In this document: positions 1 to 13,476 of the stretch, in pieces
How positions within the stretch are numbered: position 1 is the first letter of the stretch
How the letters are laid out: the number at the start of each line of letters is the position of its first letter
DNA from: Jacaranda mimosifolia
Lineage: Eukaryota > Streptophyta > Magnoliopsida > Lamiales > Bignoniaceae
Assembly (NCBI GenBank): GCA_018894105.1
Contig: CM032119.1
Coordinates: 16,943,246 to 17,007,245 of the forward strand
DNA: 64,000 nt
Direction of reading: 5' to 3'
Made by a program: the position numbers and the translations under genes
The notes under the pieces: generated by a model
Told to the model about the DNA's origin: nothing
Seen by the model: only the letters and a program-made list of their open reading frames with translations
The model's database searches: none

Positions 1-1187
1 CAATCAAAAGATTTTTATTAGTTGTTGACTATTATCTCTAAATGATGTGATTATATCTTATCTCTAATTTTCTTTCATTTGAAATTCAAAATATATCTAT
101 CTATCTATACTATTATATAGAGCACAATAGTGTAGGATCCATAATTATGAAATTTTGATTCTAATTGTGCAATTTTGGCCAAATGGCAAATCCTTAGAAT
201 TTTGAGCATTTTAATTCATTTAAAAAAATTTCATCATTTGTTTATTGTTATCTCTAACCAATACAATTGTATCTTATATCTAATTTTATTTCATTCAAAA
301 TTTAAAATATATCTATCTAACTATACTATTATATATAGCACAATGATGTAGAACCCATAATTGTGCAATTTTGACCAAATTTTGAGTTTTTTTAATTAAA
401 TTCAAATTTTAATTTTTATTTATTAAATTTGATATTATTTATTCCTTTTAAAGATATCTGATTTTTTGAAATCATTTCTTGATTAGAATAATATTCTTTG
501 TTTATCTCTAATATAAACAAATAATTGCATCTTATCTACAAAATTTTTTCATCTCTACTTTCAATATGTAGAATATTTCTTAATCATTTGAACTTTATAG
601 TTTCATAAGTATTTCGTGATTTTCTCTTCTATTTAATAACTAATTTATATATATACCACTATATATAAAGTCTTTCAAAAGTCATTTTATTATATTATCA
701 GGTTTTAGCATTTTATTTCACTCTATCCTTTGTGTCCTCTTTATTTTCTAGCATTTTTTTCCTATATCTCTTTGTGTGCATCGTTAGTTCATTATTCAAA
801 GTATTTATTGTTTATTTGATTTTACTGTTCACTTTTTTGTTTTTCTTTTCTTTTCTTTTTTGTTTTATTTTAGGTATATCACATGATCGAAGAGATTTTT
901 TGAATTTTAATGCTATAATTTTATTTTCAACCTAAATAAAGTCTATCATTTAGCTTTTATTACTATTAAATTTGGAAATTTCTATATCCTTTTTGTTTAC
1001 TACTTAGTTTATGTTATCAATTTATTTATTATGAGATTTATTAATTGCGCTTAATATTTTTAATTTAATTTAATTTTTATTACTTACATTTTTCTCCTTA
1101 ATTATTGATAAATTTTGTCATCTAATTTTTATTTTATTTAAATTATTATCCATTTAGCATCCTTTTACTCATTTTTTAATCAAGTTA
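1..1187. repeat. Helitron-derived AT-rich block, copy 1
   Basis: This non-coding AT-rich block matches about 2890-4080 in the same order, at an offset near 2895 bases. A shared landmark is the stretch around 735-760, which reappears near 3630-3655. The two blocks are therefore direct duplicates about 1.2 kb long. Around 100-125 and 313-345 it carries the phrase CTATACTATTATATA followed by GCACAA. The same phrase opens the complete Helitrons further right, so I read these as stacked Helitron 5' ends. The copy is interrupted at 1188 by an inserted Helitron. I see no credible gene; the short ORFs are T-rich low-complexity sequence. Confidence 0.6.
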
Positions 1188-2787
1188 TCTATGCTATTAT
1201 ATATAGCACTGTTTTGTACTTGTCTAATTGTGTAATTTTGATTCTAATTGTGCAATTTTGTCCACATGTCAAATTCTTAAAATGTTGATTTTTTTTTAAT
1301 TCAATTGAAAATTTTTCATTGGTTGTTAATTATTATCTCTAATCGATATGATTGTAGCTTATCTCTAATTTTCTTTCATCCAAAAATCAAAATATATTTA
1401 ATAATATTTCATAATCTTTATTAAAGAGCTAGAAGTTTGAGAAATGAATAATTATAAATTAACTGGTATGTAAGAGCTCAATTTATCAAAATCTTTAAAA
1501 TCTAATTATTTTTACAATAATATTTTTTAGATATGTAAAATATTTTCAGATAAAACTATATATATAATATAACAAATAATTTAATCTAAAGAATATTTCA
1601 AATATAAAATGTTACTTCCTACAACAACTATAAACTCTGAACTTTATTTTTATATTATTAATTTAAATCATTTCAGGCTTTTAGCAATATAATGGAGGAC
1701 TTATTTTCAATTATTTGAAAAACGTTCTTTATATGGGACATTTATAGTTGATATAATTGAAAATTTTCAAAAACTTGATAAATGACTGCTTAAATAAAAA
1801 ATAATATCAAATTTTATATTTTTAATATATTTAATTAAATAATTTTATAATTATATTGCCTACTTTATTTTAATATTTTTTCTTCTAATAATTCATAAAA
1901 ATATATTTTTACATGCATTAAATGTTATATCAACAAAGTTTGACTGAAAGTAAGTATCCATTTAATTATTTACACATAGTTATATATATTTATAAAAAAA
2001 ATTCTCTATGAAGAAGTGATATTTTATTTTGAATTGAATATTGAAAATTAACTTATTATTTTATCATGTACATAATATATATTATTTGATAATTCTAAAA
2101 ATAATAAAATAACTATATATATTAATAAATATAAATAAATTTTACTTGTCATAGTTATATAGAATATTAAGAGGCATTTTAGTTTATAAAAATTGCGTGT
2201 TACAAACTATGTACTGAATTCGTTATCAAATAATAACCTAATGTAAGTTATTTTTGTAGATAAAGTATAAAGATATTTACATATTTACTCTAACAAAAAA
2301 CCTTAACATTTAAAAATCTCAAATATCATGAAAATTGTAATTATAACTTCCACAATATTAAGAAATCATATAAAAAAACTTTACATTTTAAAAAATTTAT
2401 TTGCTTGCTTATCATATCAAAATATGTATGTATAAATATATATCTAATTTAAAAAGCATATTTAGTTAAATATTTTTCTCTACTATTATTTTCTATATTC
2501 TTTCATTTATTTTTTAAAAATTTACCATTTTAAATTTCTTTTTATAATTTATAAACTTAGAGTTAGCAATTCTTTATATTCCACAACTTATTTAATTACA
2601 AATTATTTTCAAACATAATATTAATAAATTGAAATATTCATATTATTTTATTTAATTAGTATTAGATTTTGTTTCTTTAAATAATAAAAATAATTACAGT
2701 TAATTTTTAATCACATGAATTAAAATAAATATTACTATATTTCGATATTAAAATTCTTTTTGATGCATCGCATCGGGCACATGCTAG
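1188..2787 (+). mobile_element. Non-autonomous Helitron, 1.6 kb
   Basis: The element starts with TC (TCTATGCTATTATATATAGC) and ends with CTAG. It sits between A at 1187 and T at 2788, as Helitrons do, with no target duplication. A terminal hairpin lies just inside the 3' end. It has no coding capacity. Its interior aligns with the Helitrons at 10054-11590 and 11591-13194: the stretch near 1420-1500 (AAAGAGCTAGAAGTTTGAG) recurs at about 10240 and 11800. It would have needed a Rep/helicase from another element to move. Confidence 0.75.
2762..2787 (+). promoter_or_regulatory. Helitron 3' hairpin and CTAG terminus
   Basis: GATGC, loop ATC and GCATC form a perfect 5-bp stem at 2762-2774. A 13-nt tail ending in CTAG follows. 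A hairpin shortly before a CTRR end is the rolling-circle termination signal of Helitrons. Related ends occur near 11574-11590 and 13170-13194, and a different family has the same layout at 53012-53041. Confidence 0.75.
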
Positions 2788-4155
2788 TTAATTTATATAC
2801 AACACAACGATGTGGGACCTATAATTATGCAATTTTGATTCTAATTGTGCAATTTTAGCCAAATGGCAAATTCTTAGAATTTTGAGTATTTTAATTCAAT
2901 TAAAAAAATTTCATTAATTGTTGATTATTATCTCTAGATTGTATCTTATCTCTAATTTTCTTTCATTCGAAATTAAAAATATACCTATACTCTTATATAT
3001 TGCACGATGGTTTGAGACCCACAATTATGAAGTTTTGACTCTAATTGTGCAATTTTGGCCAAATCGCAAATTCTTAGAATTTTGAGCATTTTAATTCATT
3101 TAAAAAAAATTCATTATTTGTTTGTTATTATCTCTAACTGATATGATTGTATCTTATCTCTAATTTTCTTTCATTCAAAATTTAAAATATATCTATCTAT
3201 CTATAATATTTTATATAGCACAGCGATGTGGAACCCATAATTGTGTAACTTTGACCAAATTTTAAATTCTTCAAATTTTGAGTTGTTTAATTAATTTAAA
3301 AGTCGATTTTTAGTTATTAAATTTGATATTATTTATTCCTTTTAAAGATATCTAATTTTTTGAAATCATTTTATTGATTAGAATAATATTCTTTATTTAT
3401 CTGTAATATAAAAAAATAATTGCATTTTATCTATGAAATCTTTTCTATCACTACTTTCAATATGTGGAAGATTTCTTGATCATTTGAACTTTATAGTTTC
3501 ATAAGTCTTTCATGATTTTCTCTTATCTTTAATAACTAATTTATATATATACCACTTTATATAAAGTCTTTCAAAAGTCATTTCATTATATTCTCATGTT
3601 CTAGCATTTTTTTTCATTCTATTCGTTGTGTCCTCTTTATTTTCTAGCATTTTTTTCCTTCTATCTCTTTGTCATCTTTAGTTCATTATTCAAAGTGTTT
3701 ATTCTTTATTTTATTTTATTATTCACCTTTTTGATTTTGTTTTCTTTTTTGGGGGGGATTTATTTTAGGTATATTACATGATGGAAGAGGTTTTTTGGAT
3801 TTTAATGCTATAATTTTATTTTCAACCTAAATAAAGTCTATCATTTGACTTTTATTACTATTAAATTTGTAAGTTTCTATATCATTTTTATTTACTACTT
3901 AGTTTATGTTATCAATTCATTTATTACGAGATTTATTAATTTTGTTTAATATTTTTAATTTAATTTAATTTTTATTAGTTACATTTTTCTCCTTAATTAT
4001 TGATAAATTTTTTCATTTAATTTTTATTTTATTTAAATTATTATACATTTAGCATCCTTTTACTCATTTTTTTAATAAAGAAATTAATTTATTGCTAAAT
4101 TGTGTAATTTATTTTTCAATTCGCTTTTTTTTTTCATGCTCGTCTAGGTTTATAG
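2788..4155. repeat. Helitron-derived AT-rich block, copy 2
   Basis: This is a direct duplicate of 1-1187. Helitron-like 5' ends recur near 2800, 2985 and 3200, roughly 190-215 bases apart. The block then follows the same non-coding interior as copy 1 (around 3610-3850, matching 720-960). It stops at the LTR that begins at 4156, so that LTR either truncates it or was inserted into it. No gene is visible. Confidence 0.6.
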
Positions 4156-7100
4156 TGCAACACCCCTAAAATTCAGTGTTTTGAAAAATAAGAATTGAGA
4201 AATCAAGATATTGGTTGGTCGGATTTTAGGGCTCAAAAAATAATTGAAAGGACTTAATTGTAAGAATTTTGGAAGTTTTGGGGTCAAATTGCAAATAGGA
4301 AAAACTTGATTGTATCACATTTTCAAAGTATTGGGGTTTTCATGGAATGATTTCTAAGTCAAAAGGGTTAATGTTAGGCACTTATGCTTTTGAAGGGCTG
4401 AATTGAAGTTTCTGGAAGCCTTGGAGGACCTAATTGAAAATTGAACCAAATTCTAGGGGGCAAAACCTAATTTTTGAAGGTTGGTAAATATATAACATTT
4501 TCACCCTTTTCTTCTACATTTTCGCTAAACACCATCATGAACCTTTCTTCTCCGACGACAGCCAATCCTTAAACTAATCCAGCCATCTTCTTCCTTTCCT
4601 CACGGCGAGCACACCGGTACCAAGAACAACCTAGTTTGATCCGAGAAATGGCCGAAAATCGAAGCCCAATGAGAGATTATGGTGGAGCTTGGTGGGTTTG
4701 CCATTTTGGTGACTTTTCATAGTGGATCCTAGTACCATTTTGACGGGCTCAACTCGAGGATCACACCAGTAGCTTCAATTCCTAGAATGGACCACTGGCG
4801 GAGATGGAATCAAGCAAAAACCCTGCAGCGGCGAGTGGTGGTGCAGTGAGTTTCATGCGACAATTGAGCTCCAATCGGATAGTGTTTGGAAAAATTGTTT
4901 GGGGCGTTTGCTTAATTGAGTTGAAAGGCTTCAATTGGTGGTGGAGTTGACCTATTCCAGCAGTAGCGGCGGTTCCAAGATAGTTTTTTCATCTCATTGT
5001 AGTGATTCTAGTAGTGCCCTTAGTTTGTGATTTCGAGGTTCAGTTAAGCATCCTGGGTAATGATTGGAGTTGGAACTGATATATTTTGTACCATTTATTT
5101 CCTTATCGAATCTTGTATTATGTTAAGAAATGAAGACATTGGTATATGAATTGTAAATATTTTCCCTATGCATGGATTATAGTATCGCTTACTGGGCTCA
5201 GATCTATATTATTCTATGATAAGTTCGGGTTAATTGAGTTAATCAGAAAAGAAAAACCTTAAATTCTATATTATGTCAAAGAGGTTGAAGAATTGATATG
5301 AGAGTTGGACTTATAACCATGCATGTATGATTTTAACCATTTAGCGGACTCAGATTTAGTGTATTATGTGATGATCTTGGTTAAATAAGTGAACTAGGTG
5401 TTGAAAACTCTAATTTTATGGATTTGAGACCTAAGTAACAATAATTGGGTTAAACAAGATAATTAGGCTGTTATTTTGATTTGGGATGATGATATGAGGT
5501 TAATTATATTAATAAGGACCTGATTATGCCCTTTTGCTAGTACTGATATAAATCCCATAAATATTTTCGTATTAACGACATAATTAGCCGTTAAAATTAT
5601 CTTATTAGCGAATAGCTATCGATTTTAGACTATTAATAGTATGATTGTAATTATTGAAAGTTATTAAGGTCAATAAGGATTTTGATCGTGGATTTATTCT
5701 TATGGTTAGGTGATGAAGAAGTGGGCCCCACGGACTAGTAGACTGCAATTGTGGTTGTAGTTTTCTGAGACTACAAAGGTGAAGGTCTGCCAACCTAACA
5801 TTTCTTGTACACATCTGTTCTTGCAGAATGACCCCTGTGAAGGTTCTTGTTTCTGTTTTGTATTGAATCGTGTTTATTGAAATATGTGAGTTGTTCGGAA
5901 TCTGCTTGTTATCTGTTAATTGACTTATATACCCCTGTGATGGTTATTTCTTGATCATGCTCTGATATAACTTGTTCATGTCTGCTCTGGCGCTTAGAAC
6001 ATCTTGTCTGTTATCTGTCTGATATGTTATCCGACTATTTGTTATTTGTTCATTCTATTATCGTACTTGGTCCTGATCAGTACTTGTTATTGTCTTATTA
6101 TCCATTATCATTCTGTTATCTAGGTACATGTTGGGAAAAATGTATTGTTTGATTGATATTTGTTATATGTACGGAGATATGTTTGGGCCGAGTGACAATC
6201 CCAGTAGAATGCTTGGTATACTTGTACAAGTTAGCGGTACGTTAGGGACGTTTCCCCGAGTATCGACAATATCGCTAGGGGCATTTCCCTAGGTATCAGT
6301 AGTGAGTAAGGGGCTTCTCCTTGAGCATCTGTACTCAGCAATGAGTCAGGGGCTTTTCCCTGGGCATCTGTATTCAGCGATAAGTTAAGGCATTTCCCTG
6401 GACATCGACAACTTATTGTATACCAAGCTGTCACTCTTTGGTAAAAGTACTTGTTTGAGTGGTATAAGGAGAATCCCATATGTATGTTTCGTTCTAACTT
6501 GTTGGACTGCATATGATATTTAGGCTTGTTTTGTTTTGATTGTACCCTGATTGCTTGTGTCCTACTCATGGAGCAATAAGGACAGTGTAGCTTCTTGGTT
6601 TAGGTTGGGTTGTTGTCCATGCCGAACGAGCCGTCTGTATTTCTTCCCGAATTGTGATCGATTGAGATGCTCTATATCTTTCGTGTAGAATAGGTTGAGA
6701 CGATATTGAGCCTTTCGAGCCGATAGTCACAACCCTCGAGCTAGTGCCTACCTGAAATCTTGCATTTGATAATGTATGTTTACTAGACTTGTTATTGCCT
6801 ATTTTGAACTTGTTGTTGCTTGTTTCTTGATACGTTCCTATACTGATTGATAATTGACGATCTGTTAGGTTGATTCTTCCTCAATAGATTCTTATTGTTC
6901 TTAAGTTTATCCCTCACTAAGTCTTTGGACTTACTCCCCGTATTTGATTTTCTCAGACAGGGTTAAGTGATGGATGCAGACTTTTGGCTTGAACAGGAGA
7001 AAATTATGTTTTGTAATAGAACTGGTAATTTATTTATATACATGGGTTTAATTGTATGTTAAGTTTGACTTAGAGATATTTTGTTATGTCAAGTTTGAAT

Positions 7101-7318
7101 CTAGTGTCCGCAGTATGTATGTTATAATGAAAGTAATGGGAATTCCGATGGTACGTACTTATTGTTTCGACGAAGTTTGTTTATGTTGAAGTTTGTTGCT
7201 ATCTCTGATGGATTTTGAGAAATTTTGTTATGGGTTTATTGATTGTATTATGGGTTCAATTTAAGATTGAACTGAGTGGCGCCTTAGCTTAGGCATTATC
7301 CCCAGATGGGGCGTTACA
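4156..7318 (+). repeat. Long LTR of a Tekay/Del-like gypsy element
   Basis: The boundaries TGCAACACCCC and GGGGCGTTACA are near-perfect inverted ends of TG...CA type. A primer-binding site follows two bases after the end. The length of 3163 bp fits the unusually long LTRs of the Tekay/Del chromovirus lineage. A related but clearly diverged copy of its first half lies at 13477-15090. No coding potential is expected within it, and short ORFs such as the one near 6231-6569 (minus) look like chance. The lineage is inferred from LTR length, ends and the neighbouring gag. Confidence 0.75.
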
Positions 7319-7320
7319 GG

Positions 7321-7337
7321 TGGCATTAGAGCATAGG
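7321..7337 (+). promoter_or_regulatory. Primer-binding site, initiator-tRNA-Met-like
   Basis: TGGCATTAGAGCATAGG lies directly after the LTR. It resembles the TGGTATCAGAGC site complementary to initiator tRNA-Met, with two substitutions in the first twelve bases. It fixes the 3' edge of the LTR and the plus orientation of the element. Confidence 0.7.
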
Positions 7338-7837
7338 TTTTGATGACCTAGGTTCACGTGGGAATGATTGTTGTGACTAAATTTGATTGGCCTACTAGAG
7401 ACTTAACTTGAATTAGGAATCATCTAGGATTTAAACACTTGGGATAGAAGAACTTGAACTATACTAGGATCTGATCCTAGAATTTGGTTGTGAAAATGAG
7501 AATTTTCGAGTAATATAGAGACGAAGCTTGAATTTAGGAATGCTTTAAATATGTATACTTAAGTTAAGGAATACCTAAGTTATGTCAGGATGTGATTTTG
7601 GAATGTTGAATTTTAGGTATTTTGCGTATTAGGGAGTTCTTGTATGATTCAAGGATTTAAGATGAATTTGATTAGTTGATATTAGTAAGATGAGTTTGAG
7701 TACTGCAAGAATGTTTATGGGATCTTATAGCTTATCGTAGAATGATTAAGATTTGTATATTTTTAAGTTCAATCTAGTTTCATATTAATCTTTTTCCTTC
7801 TTTTTCTTTGGAAGCTTGGAAAGAGTTGGTAGCGTTG

Positions 7838-8965
7838 ATGGCATCCCAAGGAAGTTCCGGTGCATCCATTCCACCCAGAATTGGACAATGGGGAAGATCG
7901 CCCGATCGGCAGGCTAATGCACCTCGAGCTCTTAGGTGGGAAGTACCTGCGTACCCACAACTAATACCGAATGAGGAAGTTTCACAAACTCCTCCAATGG
8001 ATCAACCCGTTGTAGATCCCCTAATAGGGCTTGTTCATCGAGAAGGACAGAGACTCAGACAATTTGACCACCAACCAATAGATAGAGCAAGGGTAGCAGA
8101 AGTAGTTACCAAAGACCGAGCCCTGGAGCAATTTATACGTTTTTAGCCCCTGAAATTCTTTGGTGAATCGGATGACCGTAAAGCAGAAAAATGGGTGGAA
8201 GACCTACAAACATATTCGGGACCTTGCGCTACTAGGATGAGCAAAGAGTGTGTTTTGCCACGTTTCTCTTAGCGCAGTCTGCAAGGAGCTGGTGGAGAAT
8301 GATAGATCCCAGGTGGACAACTGTGGAGACCCCTTGAATTTGGGAGAGCTTTACCCAAGAGTTTAAGGACAAATACATGCCTTTAGTAGCTAAACAAGCA
8401 AGGGAAAGAGAGTTTATGGATCTAATCTAAGGAAACCAATTTGTTAGTGAGTATGAGGCTACTTTCAGCTGACTCCTATAGTATACTCCCTATGTACAGA
8501 AAAATGAGAGCCTGTGGACTCGATGGTTCATACAAGGGTTGTGACCAGAACTTAGGCGGAATTTGGACACATGAGACCTACAGAATTTCAACTTGGCAGT
8601 AAGCAAGGCGTTACAGCTAGAAGCAGAACTACAAGAGATTAGAAAAATTGAGGACAAGGGACAGAAAAAGAAGATCATGCCCTAAGGAACTGAACAACAT
8701 TGGAGAAAAACAATTGAGGCTATAGGTTGAAAGCGCTACTTTTCCAACCCGTCAGATCAATGGGACGGCAACGCTGACTTAAGAAAGACCACGAAAGAAA
8801 TATGAATTATGTGGATCACTTAGCCACAAGGAGTTAGGATGTTGGAGAAAACAGGGCAGATGCATGGGCTGTGGCAGTGACCAACATTTCATGAAAAATT
8901 ACCCTAATATGAGAGGTCCAACATCAATGAGAAAAGGAAAACAGGTAGCCGAAGGTTCTATCTAA
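7838..8965 (+). pseudogene. Decayed gag of the Tekay-like element
   Basis: The first ATG that fits is at 7838. The reading frame runs to a stop near 8144. Without a gap it continues as PLKFFGESDDRKAEKWVED, the start of the gypsy gag capsid domain. Further stops break the rest, but FTQEFKDKYMP is recognisable near 8350. A zinc knuckle follows around 8800-8900 (CMGCGSDQHFMKNYP), with the last cysteine replaced by tyrosine. Gag packages element RNA in the cytoplasm. No protease or pol follows, so the element is truncated soon after gag. Assignment to gag is confident and the Tekay lineage is likely. Confidence 0.75.
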
Positions 8966-10053
8966 GTTCTTGATTATCATAAGAGAATCTGACACTGCAT
9001 ATTTTGGCTTCACACCCCAGATGGAGTTTAAGGGGTAGTAGGCATATGGGTTATGTTTATACCTAGTATGTTTAAGTTTTTGTGAATCTGTATCTAGTTG
9101 CTTGGGAATATATGATAGGTTGTGAAATCTAGCATGTTAAGTTTGAATTTGACTACTCCTTTATGTGAATATCATATAAGTGTGAACTTGTGATGTTGTT
9201 AGTTGTTTATTGCTGTAATGGTTTTACTATCTTTTATATAAAGGTATGCACTCTGTTAGAGCTAAGATAGAGGATATATATTAAGTATTGAAATGACATG
9301 TGATTGAGGCATCGAGGAACAAGAATGTTATGCGTACCAGTGTTAATCGAGTCAAATTAAAAGGTTTCTATAAACTTATATACTAATATTGATCTTAACT
9401 TTGTAATTATTTTATATATTTATTTTATTTTTAATTTTTAATTTTTTTTTATCTTTACTATCATAGTTTTGTCTTGACTTAATTGATTTTTAATTAAAAA
9501 CTAAAATTAAATAAGATTTTTCTAATCCTCAGAAACTAATATATTATTTAATTCTTTATATTTTAAGTTTTAACTCAATGTATACTCATCCTCTTTTAAG
9601 TTTAAAATAATCTTAAAGTATTATAACTTTAAATTTTTTCAAACAACTTTCAAGCCATCAATCTTGTGTTCTATATCATTCTCATATATTTTTATTTTTT
9701 AATGCAACTATCGATTAGCTTTTGATCGCATAATATTTTCTTTTTTCTTTTTTTAATGAAGTACATAATCATATTCATAGAATTTTCTTTTTAGATGTTT
9801 TAAATTGTTTTTTACCTTCTCGCTAATAATTTTAAAATTTATTTTTCTGACATAATGTATATGATATGCCTTTATACTTTAAAAACTTTTAAATACTAAA
9901 TTTTAAAACTTTAAATTTAATTTTACTAATTACTTGATATTTTTGCGATATTTTTATTTTTATATTATTATTTTAGTTATATTTATAATTCAATAATTAT
10001 ATTAATATATAGTAATATTAAAAAACTAGTGCATATCATGGGGATAATGCTAG
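8966..10053. other. Unassigned spacer ending in a degenerate Helitron 3' end
   Basis: From 8966 to about 9370 the sequence is unique-looking and without an open frame; it may be a remnant of the gypsy element. From about 9380 it becomes very AT-rich. It ends at 10053 in ATGCTAG, preceded by TGCATATCATGG, a damaged version of the Helitron 3' hairpin seen at 2762-2787. I see no gene. Confidence 0.4.
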
Positions 10054-11590
10054 TACTATTATATATAACACAATGGTGTGGGACCCATAATTATATAATT
10101 TTGATTCTAATTGTGCAATTTTGATCAAATAGCAAATTATTAGAATTTTGAGTATTTTAATTTAATTAAAAAATTTATTAGTTGTTGCTTATTTTCATCT
10201 GAAATTCAAAATATATTTAATAATATCTCATAATCTTTATTAAAGAGGCAGAAACATGAGAAATGAATAATTATAAATTAACTGATATGTAAGAACTCAA
10301 TTTACCAAAATCTTTTGAAATCTAATTATTTTTACAATAATATTTTTTAGATATGTAAAATATTTTTACATAAAACTATTTATATAGAATATAACAAATA
10401 ATTTAATTTGAAGAATATTTCAAATATAAAAAGTAACTTTCTGCAACAACTATAAACTTTTAGCTTTGTTTTTATGTTATTAATTTAAATCATTTTAGTT
10501 TTTTAGCAATATATAGAGAACTCATTTTCAATTATTTGAAATAAGTTCTCTTACATGGGACATATATATAATTGACATAATTGAAAATTTTCTAAAGCTT
10601 GATAAATGATTACTTAAATAGCAAATAATATTAATTTTTATATTTTCAATATATTTAGTTAAATAATTTTGTAATTGTATCGGATACTTTATTTTAATAT
10701 TTTTGCTTATAATAATTCATAAAAAATATTTTTACATGATTAATGATGTCAGATCAAAAAAGCTTAACTAGAAATAAGTATTCATTTAATTATCTGTACA
10801 TATTTATATATTTATAAAAGAAACTTATATATGAGAGAGTGATATTTTATCTTGAATTGCATATTAAAAGTTTACTTATTATTTTATTTATGTACATAAG
10901 ATATATTATTTGATAATTTTAAAATAAATTTTACTTATTAGAGTTATATAGAATATTAAAAGACATTTTAGTTTATAAAAATTGCATGTTACAACCTACA
11001 TACTGAATTAGTTATCAATTAATAATCTGATGTAAGTTATTTTCATAGATAAAGTATAAAGAGGCTTACATATTTACTATAACAAAAAACACTTAATATT
11101 TAAAATTTTTAAATGTCATGAAAATTATAATTGTAGCTTCCACGTTATTAAGAATTCATATTAAAAAAACTTTATATTTTAAAAAAATTATTGGCTTACT
11201 TATCATATCAAAATACGTATATATAAATATATATCTGTTATAAAAAAAATGTATTTAGTGAAATATTTTGCTCTACTAATTTTATTTTCTTAATTCTTTC
11301 ATTTATTTTTTTTAAAATTTATCAGTTTGAAATTTTTTGTATAATTTATAAACATAGAGTTAACAATTCTTCATGTTCCACAACTTATTTAAGTACAAAT
11401 TATCTTCAAACATAATATCTTTAAATTAAAATATTCATATTATTTTATTTAATTAGTAATAGATTTTGTTTCTTTAAATACTAAAAATACTTAAAATTCA
11501 TTAATGACATGGAGTTAAATAAATATTATTATAAAATAAATTATTTCAATATTAAAATTCTTTTTGGTGCATCGCATGGGCACATGCTAG
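10054..11590 (+). mobile_element. Helitron copy in a tandem pair (left)
   Basis: The element opens TACTATTATATATAAC directly after a CTAG and ends with GGTGCATCGCATGGG and CACATGCTAG. It is about 1.54 kb, non-coding, and collinear with 1188-2787 and 11591-13194. It lacks the first bases (TCTA) expected at a clean 5' end. The next copy begins the same way directly after its CTAG, so the two elements lie head to tail. Confidence 0.65.
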
Positions 11591-12121
11591 TACTATTATA
11601 TATAGCGCAATGTTGTGGAACCCATAATTGTGTAAGTTTTTCCAAATGTCAAATTCTTAGAATTTTGAGTATTTTAACTCAACTGAAAATTTTTCATTAG
11701 TTGTTGATTGTTTTATCTAACTGATATAATTGTATCATATCTCTAATTTTCTTTAATTCAAAATTCAAAATATATTTAATAAGGTTTCATAATCTTTATT
11801 AAAGAGTTAGAAGTTTGAGAAATGAATAATTATAAATTAACTGATATGTAAGATCTCAATTTATCAAAATCTTTAATATTTAATTATTTTTACAATAATA
11901 TTTTTTAGATGTGAAAATGTTTTTAGATAAAACTATAAATATATAGAATATAACAAATAACTTAATTTGAAGAATATTTCAAATATAAAAAAGTTACTTC
12001 CTACAACAACTATAAACCCTGAACTTTATTTTTATATTATTAATTTCAATTATTTTAGCTTTTTTAGCAATATAATAGAGAACTCATTTTCAATTATTTG
12101 AAATAAGTTCTTTTATATGGG

Positions 12122-12160
<39 letters not shown>

Positions 12161-13194
12161 GATGACATAATTGAATTTTTTTAAAAACTTCATAAATGAC
12201 TACTTAAATAGCAAATAATATCAATTTTTATATTTTTCAATATATTTAGTTAAAAGTTTTATAATTATATCGCCTACTTTATTTCAATATCTTTGCTTAT
12301 AATAATTCATAATTTTTTTTTACATTGATTAATGATGTCAACTCAAAAAAGTTTGACTGAAAGTAATTATCTATTTAATTATTTATACATATTTATATAT
12401 TTATAAAAGAAACTTATATATGAGGGAGTGATATTTTATCTTAAATTGAATATTTAAAATTTACTTATTATTTTATTCATGTACATAATATATATTATTT
12501 GATAATTTTGAAAATAATAAAATAACCACATATATAAATAAATATAAATAAATGTTATTTATCATAGTTATATGGATTATTAAGAGATATTTTAGTTTAT
12601 AAAAATTGCATTTTACAATCTACATACTAAATAGTATCAAATAATAACTTAATATAAGTTATTTTCATAGATAAAGTATAAAGAGATTTACATATTTATT
12701 CTAACAAAAAACACATAATATATAAAAATTTCAAATGTCATGAAAATTGTAACTGTAACTTTTGCATCATTAAGAAATCATATTAAAATATTTTTATATT
12801 TTAAAAAAAAAATTTGTTTACTTATCATATCAAAATATGTATATATAAATATATATCTAGTGTAAAAGTGTATTTAGTTAAATATTTTTCTCTACTTTTA
12901 TTTTCTTAATTTTTTCATTTATTTTTATTATTTTAATATTTTTTGCATAATTTATAAACTTAAAGTTAGCAATTCTTCATATTCCACAACTTATTTAAGT
13001 TATCTTCAAACATAATATATTTAAATTAAATTATTCATATTATTTTATTTTATTAGTAATATATTTTATTTCTTTAAATACTAAAAAAAATTATCATTCA
13101 TTTTTAATTATATGAAGTAAAATAAATATTATTATAAAATAAATTATTTCAATATCAATTTTTTTTTTGGTGCATCGCATCGGGCACATGCTAG
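11591..13194 (+). mobile_element. Helitron copy in a tandem pair (right)
   Basis: This copy begins TACTATTATATATAGC immediately after the CTAG of the left copy and ends CTAG at 13194, followed by T. The 3' hairpin region reads GGTGC-ATC-GCATC, a 5-bp stem with one G-T pair, then a 13-nt tail. The body is about 1.6 kb, non-coding, and similar to the other copies. It contains a CA/TA microsatellite at about 12124-12162. Confidence 0.65.
12124..12162. repeat. (CA)n(TA)n microsatellite
   Basis: A run of CA dinucleotides passes directly into TA dinucleotides inside the right-hand Helitron copy. The other Helitron copies lack it at the corresponding place, so it expanded after insertion. Confidence 0.85.
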
Positions 13195-13476
13195 TAAAGA
13201 ATGTATTTTGTAACAACCCCAAAGTTACTAAAATTTGAAATTCGGCCAAGTTGTAAATTAAGATTAGCACACCATTTTTGACCTTTAAGCAAGCTTGCAA
13301 ATAATTTGGAGTGCCCTTATAAGTTAAACAAATAAAAATTGTAAGTTTATCTTATTGAAATTGCAGTAGCACTCATGTCTTATCAATTTCTATTACAAAA
13401 CACACACCTATTTTTTTGGCGAAAGGAAAGTACTCACAAAATGAAGTGTTTTTTCTTGTCAAAATTTATGACTTAG
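13195..13476. other. Unassigned segment with LTR-like start
   Basis: Near 13210 there is TGTAACAACCCCAAAG, a phrase like the start of some gypsy LTRs, but no matching end is found before the next LTR starts at 13477. No credible ORF is present. It may be a scrap of another LTR or host sequence. Confidence 0.3.

Noticed and set aside
732..935. Short hydrophobic ORF, 67 codons
   Set aside because: It comes from a T-rich stretch that also occurs at 3620-3770 with frame-breaking differences, so it is not conserved as protein.
6231..6569. 112-codon minus-strand ORF in the long LTR
   Set aside because: It has internal repeated phrases from short repeats in the LTR, no motif, and lies within a non-coding LTR.
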